Below, in pieces: positions 1 through 6,251 of a DNA stretch of 6,888 bases. The notes beneath the pieces are model-generated. The model had not been told where the DNA came from, made no database searches, and saw only the letters and a program-made list of their open reading frames with translations. The translations under genes were made by a program, and so were the position numbers. The stretch is from JBEKCP01 sp050014815 (lineage in GTDB: Bacteria; Planctomycetota; Planctomycetia; Pirellulales; Thermoguttaceae), in NCBI GenBank assembly GCA_050014815.1, contig JBEKCP010000335.1:1-6888 (forward strand). Direction: 5' to 3'. Position 1 is the first letter of the stretch, and the number at the start of each line of letters is the position of its first letter.

Positions 1-2
1 TC

Positions 3-1226
3 TACGGGGCCGACGGAAAAGACTACATCGACAACTGCGAGCGGTTCGTCTTTTTCAGCCGGGCGGTGATGGAGGCCATCCGCTTGCTCGATCTCGGGGT
101 TGACGTGCTCCATGCCAACGACTGGCAGACGGGACTGGCGCCGGCCTATCTGAAGACCGAGTACGCCCGCGTCCCCCGCTATCAGCGGATCGCCTCGCTC
201 TTGACGGTCCACAACATCGCTTTCCAGGGCCAGTTCTGGCACTGGGACATGCTCCTGACGGGCCTCGATTGGAAATACTTCAACTGGCGCCAGATGGAGT
301 TCCACGGGAAGCTGAACCTGCTGAAGACGGGCATGGTCTTTGCCGACTCGATCAGTACGGTCAGCCCGCGGTACGCCCAGGAGATCCAGTCCGGCACGCA
401 CGGCAGCGGCCTGGAGGGCGTGCTCCAGTATCGCCGGGACGTGCTCTCGGGAATCCTCAACGGCATCGACCCTGACGACTGGAACCCGGCGGCCGATCCC
501 CACCTGGCGGTCCGCTACGGCGCCGAGACGGCGGCCGCGGGCAAAGCGGCCTGCAAGGCGGCGCTCCAGCAGGAGGTCGGACTGCCCCAAGCCGCCGATG
601 TACCCCTGGTGGCGTCCATCGGCCGGCTGACCGACCAGAAAGGCCTGGACCTCATCGCGGAGGTCATCCAGCGCTGGGTCCAGACCGCCGAGGTCCAATG
701 GGTGATCCTTGGGACAGGCCAGCCGAAGTACCATCGGCTGCTGGATGGCCTCGCCCAGCGGCATCCCGACAAGATCGCCGTCCGCCTGGAGTTCTCCAAC
801 CCGCTGGCCCATCGGATCGAGGCGGGCAGCGACATCTTCTTGATGCCCAGCCGGTTCGAGCCGTGCGGACTGAACCAGCTCTACAGCCTGAAGTATGGCA
901 CCGTGCCCGTCGTGCGGGAGACCGGCGGACTGGCCGACACGATCACCGGCTATGGCGGCCCGCAAGCGGCCAGCCCGCCAGCAGTCGTCCCGCCAGCGGC
1001 CGGTCCGCCGGCCAACGGCTTCATGTTCCAGGAGTACAGCCCGCTGGCCCTGAGCGAAACGCTCCGCCGGGCCACCGACCTCTTTCACCAGCAGCCGGAG
1101 GTCTGGCGGCAGTTGATCCAGACCGGCATGCGGCAGGACTGGTCCTGGGCCCATAGCGCGAAGCAGTACGTCGATCTGTACGTGCAGACGATCGCGCGGG
1201 CGGGCCTGGAACACGCTCATGCCTGA
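3..1226 (+). CDS. glgA: Glycogen synthase (ADP-glucose type, GT5), 5'-truncated
   Basis: This cytosolic enzyme transfers glucose from ADP-glucose to the non-reducing end of a growing alpha-1,4-glucan. The frame is open from base 3, and the first visible residues (YGADGKDYIDNCERF) already match the GT5 catalytic N-domain, so the gene starts upstream of the window; the GTG at 66 is internal. About 407 residues are visible of a family length near 480-500, so the N-terminal KxGGL ADP-glucose loop is missing. Visible GT5 motifs are HANDWQTGL (nt 111-137), HNIAFQGQF (about 210-236), GILNGID (about 453-473), GRLTDQKG with the conserved Lys (621-644), and SRFEPCGLNQLYSLKYG with the conserved catalytic-site Glu (849-899), followed by ETGGLADT. 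A Pro/Ala-rich insertion sits at 959-1018, just before the NGFMF motif. The stop at 1224-1226 overlaps a sequence that resembles the start of the next gene. The family call is firm. Confidence 0.96.
   Translation, partial: YGADGKDYIDNCERFVFFSRAVMEAIRLLDLGVDVLHANDWQTGLAPAYLKTEYARVPRYQRIASLLTVHNIAFQGQFWHWDMLLTGLDWKYFNWRQMEFHGKLNLLKTGMVFADSISTVSPRYAQEIQSGTHGSGLEGVLQYRRDVLSGILNGIDPDDWNPAADPHLAVRYGAETAAAGKAACKAALQQEVGLPQAADVPLVASIGRLTDQKGLDLIAEVIQRWVQTAEVQWVILGTGQPKYHRLLDGLAQRHPDKIAVRLEFSNPLAHRIEAGSDIFLMPSRFEPCGLNQLYSLKYGTVPVVRETGGLADTITGYGGPQAASPPAVVPPAAGPPANGFMFQEYSPLALSETLRRATDLFHQQPEVWRQLIQTGMRQDWSWAHSAKQYVDLYVQTIARAGLEHAHA
959..1018 (+). repeat. In-frame 15-bp minisatellite within glgA (four degenerate copies)
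   Basis: Four consecutive 15-bp units start at 959, 974, 989 and 1004. Units two and three begin cccgccagc; the outer units are more diverged. In the glgA frame they encode the pentapeptides PQAAS, PPAVV, PPAAG and PPANG. The array lies between ETGGLADTITGYGG and NGFMFQEYSP, in the loop of the C-terminal GT-B domain that varies in length between GlgA proteins. Because the unit is five codons, changes in copy number keep the frame. The effect on the enzyme is unknown; a flexible surface loop is the simplest reading. Confidence 0.75.
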
Positions 1227-1233
1227 GATGCGC

Positions 1234-1310
1234 GGAAAAAGGGGACAGTCCCCATTTGTGCGAAGCACCCTCCGGGCCGTTCCGGCAAATGGGGACTGTC
1301 CCCTTTTTCC
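1234..1310. repeat. REP-like inverted pair (BIME/MITE-like), 25-bp perfect arms
   Basis: The left arm (1234-1258) and right arm (1286-1310) are perfect 25-bp reverse complements around a 27-bp GC-rich centre. Each arm holds its own odd palindrome, ggggacagtcccc on the left and ggggactgtcccc on the right, with an A-run outside the left one and a T-run outside the right one. A palindromic unit present as an inverted pair between genes is the layout of REP/BIME elements, which are usually moved by a REP-associated tyrosine transposase (Y1 Tnp) encoded elsewhere. No transposase gene is in the window. In RNA the whole pair could fold into one long stem directly upstream of the galT ATG. Confidence 0.85.
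1291..1308 (+). terminator. Possible weak intrinsic terminator within the REP right arm
   Basis: The palindrome ggggactgtcccc is followed directly by ttttt, giving a short GC stem (GGGGA/TCCCC with a CTG loop) and a T-run between glgA and galT. By symmetry the left arm has the same form on the minus strand. A 5-bp stem is short for a terminator, and in the full transcript the competing 25-bp stem would bury the T-run, so activity is uncertain. Confidence 0.3.
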
Positions 1311-1315
1311 TACCC

Positions 1316-2317
1316 ATGCCTGAGCTTCGCAAGGACCCGATTGTCGACCGTTGGGTCATCATTGCATCGAACCGGGCCCAGCGGCCCAACGCCTTCGTGA
1401 CCTCGCGGGCGTGGGAGGGGGCCGAGCCGTGCCCTTTCTGCGAGGGCCACGAGAAGGAGACCCCGGGCGAAACGTTCGCTTTTCGCCGACCGCAAAGTGT
1501 CCCGGACGGGCCCGGTTGGCGGGTCCGCGTCGTGCCCAACAAGTTCCCCTCGCTGGCTGGTCTGGGCGGCGAAATCGCCCGCCATTGCGAGGGCCTCTGC
1601 GAGTCCATCGAGGCCGCCGGGGCCCACGAGGTCATTATCGAGTCCCCCCGGCACATCGAGAGCGTCTCGGAAATGACCCCCGAAGCGGTCGCCGAGGTCT
1701 TCCTCGCTTACCGCCAGCGGTTGCTGCACTGGAAGCAGGATCCGCGGCTCCGCTATGCGGTGGTCTTCAAGAACGTGGGGGCCGCGGCCGGGGCCTCCCT
1801 CCAGCACACCCATAGCCAACTGATGGCCCTGCCGATCGTGCCCACGAGCGTCCGGGAAGAGATCGCCGGGGCGGCGGAGTTCTTTCGACTCCGCGGCCGC
1901 TGTGTTTACTGCCACCTGATCGACGAGGAGTTGACGGCGGGCCGCCGGGTCGTGCTCCAGGCGCCGCGGCTGGTGGCCTTCGCCCCGTTCGCCAGCCGGT
2001 TCCCCTTCGAGACCTGGATCCTGCCCAGGACCCATGTCAGCCATTTCGAGGACGCCGCAGACGACCTCCTGGAAGACCTCGCCGCCATGGTGCGGAGCGT
2101 TGTTGCCAGGATCGAGACCGCCTCGGCTCGGCCCGCCTACAACTATTTTCTTCACACGTCCCCCTTTGACACGGGCGATCTGGGGCATTATCACTGGCAT
2201 ATAGAGGTTATTCCGGCTTTAACGCAGGCGGCAGGGTTTGAGTGGGGGAGCGGTTGTTTTGTCAATCCGGTTCCTCCGGAAGACGCGGCCGCTTTCCTGC
2301 GAGGGGCAAATGTTTAG
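1316..2317 (+). CDS. galT: GalT-family nucleotidylyltransferase (galactose-1-phosphate uridylyltransferase or ADP-glucose phosphorylase-like)
   Basis: This is a 333-residue cytosolic HIT-superfamily enzyme. The start is ATG 1316, because MPELRKDPIVDRWVIIA is the normal N-terminus of this family; a longer frame reaching TTG 1256 would translate the upstream repeat. Visible motifs are CPFC (Cys39/Cys42) and VRVVPNKFP (70-78), then His113. HTHSQ follows at 164-168, with His166 as the expected nucleotidylated nucleophile. A second CVYC pair (Cys196/Cys199), FPFETWILPRTH (229-240) and YHWHIEVIP (292-300) complete the set. Classical GalT has HPHxQ and one CxxC pair. The H-x-HSQ form with two CxxC pairs resembles the Arabidopsis ADP-glucose phosphorylase-type branch, which suits a neighbour of glgA. 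The substrate therefore cannot be settled here. No Shine-Dalgarno precedes the ATG, only T-rich repeat sequence. The last 59 codons are clearly poorer in G/C third positions, and the stop codon lies inside the next repeat. Confidence 0.93.
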   Translation: MPELRKDPIVDRWVIIASNRAQRPNAFVTSRAWEGAEPCPFCEGHEKETPGETFAFRRPQSVPDGPGWRVRVVPNKFPSLAGLGGEIARHCEGLCESIEAAGAHEVIIESPRHIESVSEMTPEAVAEVFLAYRQRLLHWKQDPRLRYAVVFKNVGAAAGASLQHTHSQLMALPIVPTSVREEIAGAAEFFRLRGRCVYCHLIDEELTAGRRVVLQAPRLVAFAPFASRFPFETWILPRTHVSHFEDAADDLLEDLAAMVRSVVARIETASARPAYNYFLHTSPFDTGDLGHYHWHIEVIPALTQAAGFEWGSGCFVNPVPPEDAAAFLRGANV

Positions 2318-2381
2318 CGGGCGGGCTTGCCCGCCGCGCGGAATCATTCGTCAACTCGGCGGGCAAGCCCGCCCGCTAAAC
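2312..2381. repeat. Second REP-like inverted pair, 25-bp perfect arms
   Basis: The arms at 2312-2336 and 2357-2381 are perfect 25-bp reverse complements around a 20-bp centre. Each arm contains an inner palindrome, gcgggcttgcccgc on the left and gcgggcaagcccgc on the right. The sequence is unrelated to the pair at 1234-1310, so galT is bracketed by two different REP-like families. The left arm begins inside galT and supplies its last codon and TAG stop (gtttag). The 25-bp hairpin at the gene end could protect the mRNA 3' end or slow transcription, but no T-run follows it. I see no clear target duplication. Confidence 0.85.
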
Positions 2382-2571
2382 GGTTCCCGCAACAAGCAAA
2401 GGAGACTTTTCCAATCAGCGAATCTGGATAATCTGGGGCGTGTCTGCCGATGAAGTAATCTGTCCTCGCTATCCCGTGTTTCTGGGGCGGGCATGGGCCG
2501 TGCCTATGCGCCCCGGCCGCTAGAAGGGTGCCCCCCTCGCTTCAGCCCCCCTACAATTTGCTCGACAAGAT
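2382..2571 (+). other. Intergenic leader before the GH57 gene, with an RNA-type hairpin at 2484-2514
   Basis: No credible gene is seen here. The main structure is a hairpin: ggggc (2484-2488) pairs with gcccc (2510-2514), and gcatggg (2491-2497) pairs with cctatgc (2503-2509, one G-T pair). It has a two-base bulge and a five-base loop. No T-run follows, so it is not a classical terminator. The hairpin ends 57 bases before the GH57 start and could lie in its leader. A -10-like tacaat occurs at 2552-2557, but no good -35 lies 16-18 bases upstream, so I do not call a promoter. Confidence 0.35.
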
Positions 2572-4740
2572 ATGCCCAAGCCCATCCGACTGATCCTGGC
2601 CCTCCACAATCATCAGCCCGTTGGCAATTTTGACCACGTTTTCCAGCAGGCCTACGAAGACAGTTATCTTCCGTTTCTGGAAGTCTTCAGCCGGTACGAG
2701 TCGCTTCGGATCGCCCTGCACACCAGCGGGGCGTTGATGGAATGGCTCGACGCCGCCCATCCGGAATACGTCGATCGCCTGGCGGAGTTGGCCACCCAGG
2801 GCCGGATCGAGGTCCTCGGCGGGGCCTTCTTCGAGCCCATCCTGGCGATGATCCCTTCCCGGGACCGGGTCGGCCAGATCCGCGCCTACAGCCGGTGGCT
2901 CCAGAAGCGGCTCGGCGCGACCGTCCGCGGCATGTGGGTGCCCGAGCGGGTCTGGGAACAGGCGTTCACGCGGGACCTGGTCGATGCGGGCATCGAATAC
3001 ACGATCCTCGACGATTTTCACTTCAAGACGGCCGGACTCGGCGACGACCAGTTGTTGGGCCACTTGACCACGGAGGACGAGGGCCGGGCCCTGTCGGTCT
3101 TCCCCGGCAGCGAGCGCCTCCGCTACACGATTCCGTTCGCCGCGCCGCAGGACACGATCGACTACCTGGCGGGACTCTCCGAGCGGCACCCCGGGGCCGT
3201 GGTCCTCTTCGGCGACGACGGCGAGAAGTTCGGCACCTGGCCCCAGACGAAAAAGCACGTCTACGAAGACGGCTGGCTCGTGCGGTTCTTCGACGCCCTG
3301 GTGGCCAACCGCGACTGGCTCTCGGTGACGACGCCGTCGGAGGCCGTGGACAGCGTCCCGCCGGTCGGCAAGGTCTATCTGCCCGATTGCAGTTACCGCG
3401 AGATGACCGAGTGGGCGTTGCCGACGGAGCAGTTGGTCGAGTACGAGCGGATCTCGCACGAGATGCAGGGCGATCCCCGCTGGCCGGCGCTGCGGCGGTT
3501 TGTGGGCGGCGGCTTCTGGCGGAACTTCAAGATCAAGTACCCCGAGGCCGACGAAATGTACGCCCGCATGATGATGGTCAGCCGCCGGCTCGAAGAGGCG
3601 GTGGCCGAGGGGGCGGCCGGACCGTTGGTGGACCAGGCCCGGACCCACCTCTACCGCGGGCAGTGCAACTGCGGGCATTGGCACGGGGCGTTCGGCGGGA
3701 TCTACCTGCCCCACCTACGCAACGCCGTCTACCGCTCGCTGATCGCCGCCGACAACGCCCTGGACCGCGCCCTGGGACGCCCGGAGACCTGGATCGAGGC
3801 CGCGGCCGACGACTACAACTTCGACGCCAGGCAGGAAATCCGCCTCACCAACGACCGGATGATGGCCCTGGTGCTGCCCAGCCGCGGCGGCCAGATGGTC
3901 GAACTCGATGTCCGCCGGATCGAGCACAACCTCCTGGCCACGCTCACCCGCCAGCCCGAGGCCTATCACCGCAAGATCCTCGCCGGCGCCAACCGCGACG
4001 AGGGCTCCTGCGCGAGCATCCACGACCGCGTGATCTTCAAGCAGGCCGACCTGGAGCAGAGGATCCAATACGACCCCTACCCCCGCAAGAGCCTCCTGGA
4101 CCTGTTCTACGACAGCGATGCGACGCTCGATGCGGTGGCCTCTGGCCGGGCGGCGGTCCGGAGCGACTTCACCGATGCCGTCTACCAGGCCCGCATCCGC
4201 CGCAATCCCGACCGCATCCAGGTCCAGTTGAGCCGCGACGGCTCCGCCTGCGGCGTGCCCGTGCGGATCACCAAGGGCCTGACGCTGGACGCCGGCAGCG
4301 CGACCCTCCAGATCGCCTACCTGTTGGAGAACCTGCCGCAGGACCGGCCGCTCTTGTTCGCGGTCGAGTTGAACTTCGCCGGCCTGCCCGCCGGGGCCGA
4401 CGACCGCTACTTCCGCGATCCGGACGGCAACCGCATGGGCCAGCTCGGCGGGCGGCTGGACCTGGCCGACGCCATGGGTCTGGGACTGGTGGACGAGTGG
4501 CTGGGGATCGACGTGGGCCTGAAGACGTCGCGGCCCACGCACTTCTGGGCCTTCCCGGTCGAGACGGTCAGCCAGTCGGAGGGCGGTTTCGAGCTCGTAC
4601 ACCAATCGACGGTGGTCCAGCCGCACTGGCACGTCCTGCCCGACCGCGAGGGCCGCTGGGCCGTCTCGATGGACCTCGTGCTGGACACCAGCCGGGCCGA
4701 GCGCCGCACGGAGCAGGTCGCCGCCGCAGTGACGGGGTGA
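2572..4740 (+). CDS. GH57 4-alpha-glucanotransferase / alpha-amylase with DUF1925-DUF1926-type C-terminal regions
   Basis: This 722-residue protein has no signal peptide and is expected in the cytosol, where it transfers or hydrolyses alpha-1,4-glucan segments of glycogen and maltodextrins. The GH57 catalytic domain spans about residues 1-290: HNHQP at 12-16, EVLGGAFFEPI at 80-90, MWVPERVWE at 121-129 with the expected nucleophile Glu125, and FGDDGEKFG at 213-221 with the acid/base Asp (215 or 216). These match the 4-alpha-glucanotransferase (Thermococcus litoralis) branch. A helical middle region runs from about 290 to 400, including QCNCGHWHGAFGGIYLPHLR (DUF1925-like). A beta-rich C-terminal region follows from about 405 to 722 (DUF1926-like). 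The length is slightly above the 659 residues of the archaeal enzyme. ATG 2572 places HNHQP at the usual distance from the N-terminus, although no Shine-Dalgarno is seen. Glucanotransferase versus amylase activity cannot be decided from sequence. Its place downstream of glgA supports a glycogen role. Confidence 0.94.
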   Translation: MPKPIRLILALHNHQPVGNFDHVFQQAYEDSYLPFLEVFSRYESLRIALHTSGALMEWLDAAHPEYVDRLAELATQGRIEVLGGAFFEPILAMIPSRDRVGQIRAYSRWLQKRLGATVRGMWVPERVWEQAFTRDLVDAGIEYTILDDFHFKTAGLGDDQLLGHLTTEDEGRALSVFPGSERLRYTIPFAAPQDTIDYLAGLSERHPGAVVLFGDDGEKFGTWPQTKKHVYEDGWLVRFFDALVANRDWLSVTTPSEAVDSVPPVGKVYLPDCSYREMTEWALPTEQLVEYERISHEMQGDPRWPALRRFVGGGFWRNFKIKYPEADEMYARMMMVSRRLEEAVAEGAAGPLVDQARTHLYRGQCNCGHWHGAFGGIYLPHLRNAVYRSLIAADNALDRALGRPETWIEAAADDYNFDARQEIRLTNDRMMALVLPSRGGQMVELDVRRIEHNLLATLTRQPEAYHRKILAGANRDEGSCASIHDRVIFKQADLEQRIQYDPYPRKSLLDLFYDSDATLDAVASGRAAVRSDFTDAVYQARIRRNPDRIQVQLSRDGSACGVPVRITKGLTLDAGSATLQIAYLLENLPQDRPLLFAVELNFAGLPAGADDRYFRDPDGNRMGQLGGRLDLADAMGLGLVDEWLGIDVGLKTSRPTHFWAFPVETVSQSEGGFELVHQSTVVQPHWHVLPDREGRWAVSMDLVLDTSRAERRTEQVAAAVTG

Positions 4741-4749
4741 AGACGAGTT

Positions 4750-4805
4750 GTCAGTAGTCAGTAGTCAGTCGTCAGTAGCCAGTACTCGGTACTCAGTACC
4801 CAGTA
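4750..4805. repeat. Degenerate heptamer tandem array (8 x 7 bp, consensus gtcagta)
   Basis: Eight consecutive 7-bp units fill 4750-4805 without a break. The first four are gtcagta or gtcagtc. The later four drift to gccagta, ctcggta, ctcagta and cccagta. The right half also contains the perfect small palindrome ggtactcagtacc (4788-4800). The array occupies most of the 84-bp gap between two convergent genes. I see no GC-rich stem with a T-run here, so termination for both genes is unexplained unless the array takes part. Confidence 0.85.
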
Positions 4806-4824
4806 CCGCGCGGGCCCTCACAAT

Positions 4825-6207
4825 TCAATCGCGGTACAGGGGCGGGTAGCGATAGTAGACCTCCAGGGTCAGGGCCGCCAGGCTGGTCACCATGAGGCGG
4901 CCGCCCACCTTGCCCCAAGTATCGCCGGCCGGATCCCAACTGCCGTTGGCGCAACTGCTGGACTCCTTGCACTGGCTGTCGACCAGGATCTTCCGCATCC
5001 GGCGGTTCCACTGGTCCCACTCATAGCCGCTCATGTTGTGCAGCACCTGGCTGGCGTAATACCAGTAGTAGACATTGGGCGGTTCGGCGTCCGGCAAGTG
5101 GTTCATCAGGTACTTCACGCCGTCGGCCATCATGGGGCTGTCGCGCTTGACGCCGAGATACTGCCGCGAGAGCAGGCCGACCGAGGTCATCGAATGGGAA
5201 GTCGGCCCGCCGGGCAGGTAACGGTATCGGTGGCCGTTACGTCCGTTCATACACCCGTCGAGCCACTTGCCGGCCCCTGTGAATGCGGACTCGCCGACGC
5301 TCAGTCCCGCCATTTTCGCGCTCTTAAGCGCCATCACTTGCCAGCCCAGCACCGATGTGTCGCCCGGGTCGCCGGGGTTGTACCGCCAGCCGCCGGTCTG
5401 CTGGTTCTGGGCCTTTACGATGAAATTGACCGCCCCTTGGGCCGCCGTGCCGACGTTCTTGTCGCCGCTGAGTCCGTAGGCCTCGCACAGGGCCATGGTC
5501 GCCATGCCGTGGGAATACATCGGAGGGCTGGAGCCTTTGGCCAGGTTGCCGTCGGGCCCTTGATGGTGGATGAGCCAGTTGATGCCCGCCGCGATGTTCC
5601 CGCGGTATGGCCCATCGGTCTTGTGCGTGTGCCCGGCGGCCAGGAACGGGAGGAGTCCCATGGCGGTCGCCCCGGCGTCGGCGTTGGCCGAGCCCGGGCC
5701 GGTACACGTGGCGTCCCGGCACCGCTGGGTGTAGTTCCGGAAGCTCCAGTTCCCGTCGGCGAGTTGGTGGTTGGCCAGCCACGTCAAGGCACCGCTAACG
5801 GCTCGCTCGGTTCGCCTGGTTCCGCCGCGTTCGGCGAGCATGGCCTTGCGGTTACCCTGGCCGCGGAATCGCCGTTCCAGGTCGTCAACCACCTTCATGG
5901 CCATCCAGAGATTTCCCGCCTTGGCTGCAAGGCCCGCAGCCTCCTTGAGCAGCGCGAAACAAAGTGGAGGATCGTCCTTTGTCTCCTCGGCCTTTTTGAT
6001 CAACTCCCCGGCAAGCTCAGATTGCCTCGCGCCGTCGGTGGCGGCGGCGTACTGCTCCTTGTAGGTCTCCCGAACGAGGTCCACGGACCGCTGTTGTGCC
6101 TCCGGGGTTGGAACCACCCATTGCTCGGCGGCCCCGGTCGGCAAAGCAGTCGCCGACGCGAGGAGGGCGGCTGCCAAGACAAGAAAGTGCTTAGGAAAGC
6201 CTGTCAT
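4825..6207 (-). CDS. Secreted prenyltransferase/squalene-oxidase-repeat protein (planctomycete type)
   Basis: This is a 460-residue exported protein of unknown function. ATG 6207 is chosen over the in-frame ATG at 6219 because GGAGG lies five bases upstream of it and overlaps the outer ATG. Residues 1-27 form a signal peptide (K6, hydrophobic 8-22, likely cut after GAA27). Residues about 31-120 are an alpha-helical module (VRETYKEQY, LIKKAEETKDDP, LLKEAAGLAAKAG) that I recall at the N-terminus of many planctomycete secreted proteins. Residues about 135-455 form an alpha/alpha-barrel with squalene-cyclase-like repeats: LADGNWSF (149-156), ADAGATAMGLLPFL (176-189), GPDGNLA (217-223), QTGGWRYNPGDPGDTSVLGWQ (270-290) and YYWYYASQVLH (380-390). 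No DxDD protonation motif is seen, so cyclase activity is doubtful. Cysteine pairs (Cys163/168 and Cys413/419) could form disulfides after export. It converges with the GH57 gene and no operon partner is visible. Confidence 0.88.
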   Translation of the reverse strand: MTGFPKHFLVLAAALLASATALPTGAAEQWVVPTPEAQQRSVDLVRETYKEQYAAATDGARQSELAGELIKKAEETKDDPPLCFALLKEAAGLAAKAGNLWMAMKVVDDLERRFRGQGNRKAMLAERGGTRRTERAVSGALTWLANHQLADGNWSFRNYTQRCRDATCTGPGSANADAGATAMGLLPFLAAGHTHKTDGPYRGNIAAGINWLIHHQGPDGNLAKGSSPPMYSHGMATMALCEAYGLSGDKNVGTAAQGAVNFIVKAQNQQTGGWRYNPGDPGDTSVLGWQVMALKSAKMAGLSVGESAFTGAGKWLDGCMNGRNGHRYRYLPGGPTSHSMTSVGLLSRQYLGVKRDSPMMADGVKYLMNHLPDAEPPNVYYWYYASQVLHNMSGYEWDQWNRRMRKILVDSQCKESSSCANGSWDPAGDTWGKVGGRLMVTSLAALTLEVYYRYPPLYRD

Positions 6208-6212
6208 CGTCA

Positions 6213-6217
6213 CCTCC
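6213..6217 (-). promoter_or_regulatory. Shine-Dalgarno GGAGG for the squalene-oxidase-repeat gene
   Basis: The minus strand reads GGAGG, then TGACG, then ATG at 6207. The strong match and five-base spacing decide the start codon in favour of 6207. The alternative ATG at 6219 shares bases with this ribosome binding site. Confidence 0.75.
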
Positions 6218-6251
6218 ATTTTTCGGCGGGAAGGGGAAGCGGGAAATCGCC

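Larger units (their letters stand above)
1218..1324. repeat. 10-bp direct repeats (catgcctgag) flanking the REP-like pair
   Basis: The sequence catgcctgag occurs at 1218-1227, overlapping the glgA stop, and again at 1315-1324, overlapping the galT start. Similarity continues for six more bases with two mismatches (atgcgc versus cttcgc). Read from its ATG, the left copy encodes MPEMR and the right copy is the real galT start MPELR. The direct repeats bracket the inverted-repeat element at 1234-1310. The arrangement resembles an insertion with target duplication, or a segmental duplication, at the former glgA-galT junction. Confidence 0.65.

Noticed and set aside
66..68. GTG at 66 as the glgA start
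   Set aside because: Family-conserved GlgA sequence is encoded from base 3 onward, so the gene is cut by the window edge.
1256..1315. Extended galT N-terminus from TTG 1256
   Set aside because: It would translate the REP-like repeat; family N-termini begin at the MPELRKDPIVDRW segment at 1316.
1234..2381. galT as cargo of a composite mobile element bounded by the two palindromic pairs
   Set aside because: The two pairs are unrelated in sequence, neither carries a transposase, and galT fits the glycogen cluster, so independent insertions are simpler.
2238..2453. 71-codon + frame across the galT end and second repeat
   Set aside because: It overlaps galT in another frame and is built mainly from the repeat arms; no coding evidence.
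2552..2557. tacaat as a -10 box for the GH57 gene
   Set aside because: The bases at the proper -35 distance (about 2529-2534, tgcccc) do not resemble a -35 element.
2551..3714. 387-codon minus-strand frame opposite GH57
   Set aside because: It has no recognisable domain, and its long open run follows from the high-GC codon use of the opposite strand.
2742..4757. 671-codon alternative + frame within the GH57 gene
   Set aside because: The product is Arg/Pro/Gly-rich with no motifs and is a GC-driven shadow of the well-supported GH57 frame.
4750..4805. CRISPR-like array
   Set aside because: Units are 7 bp with no spacers and no cas genes are nearby.
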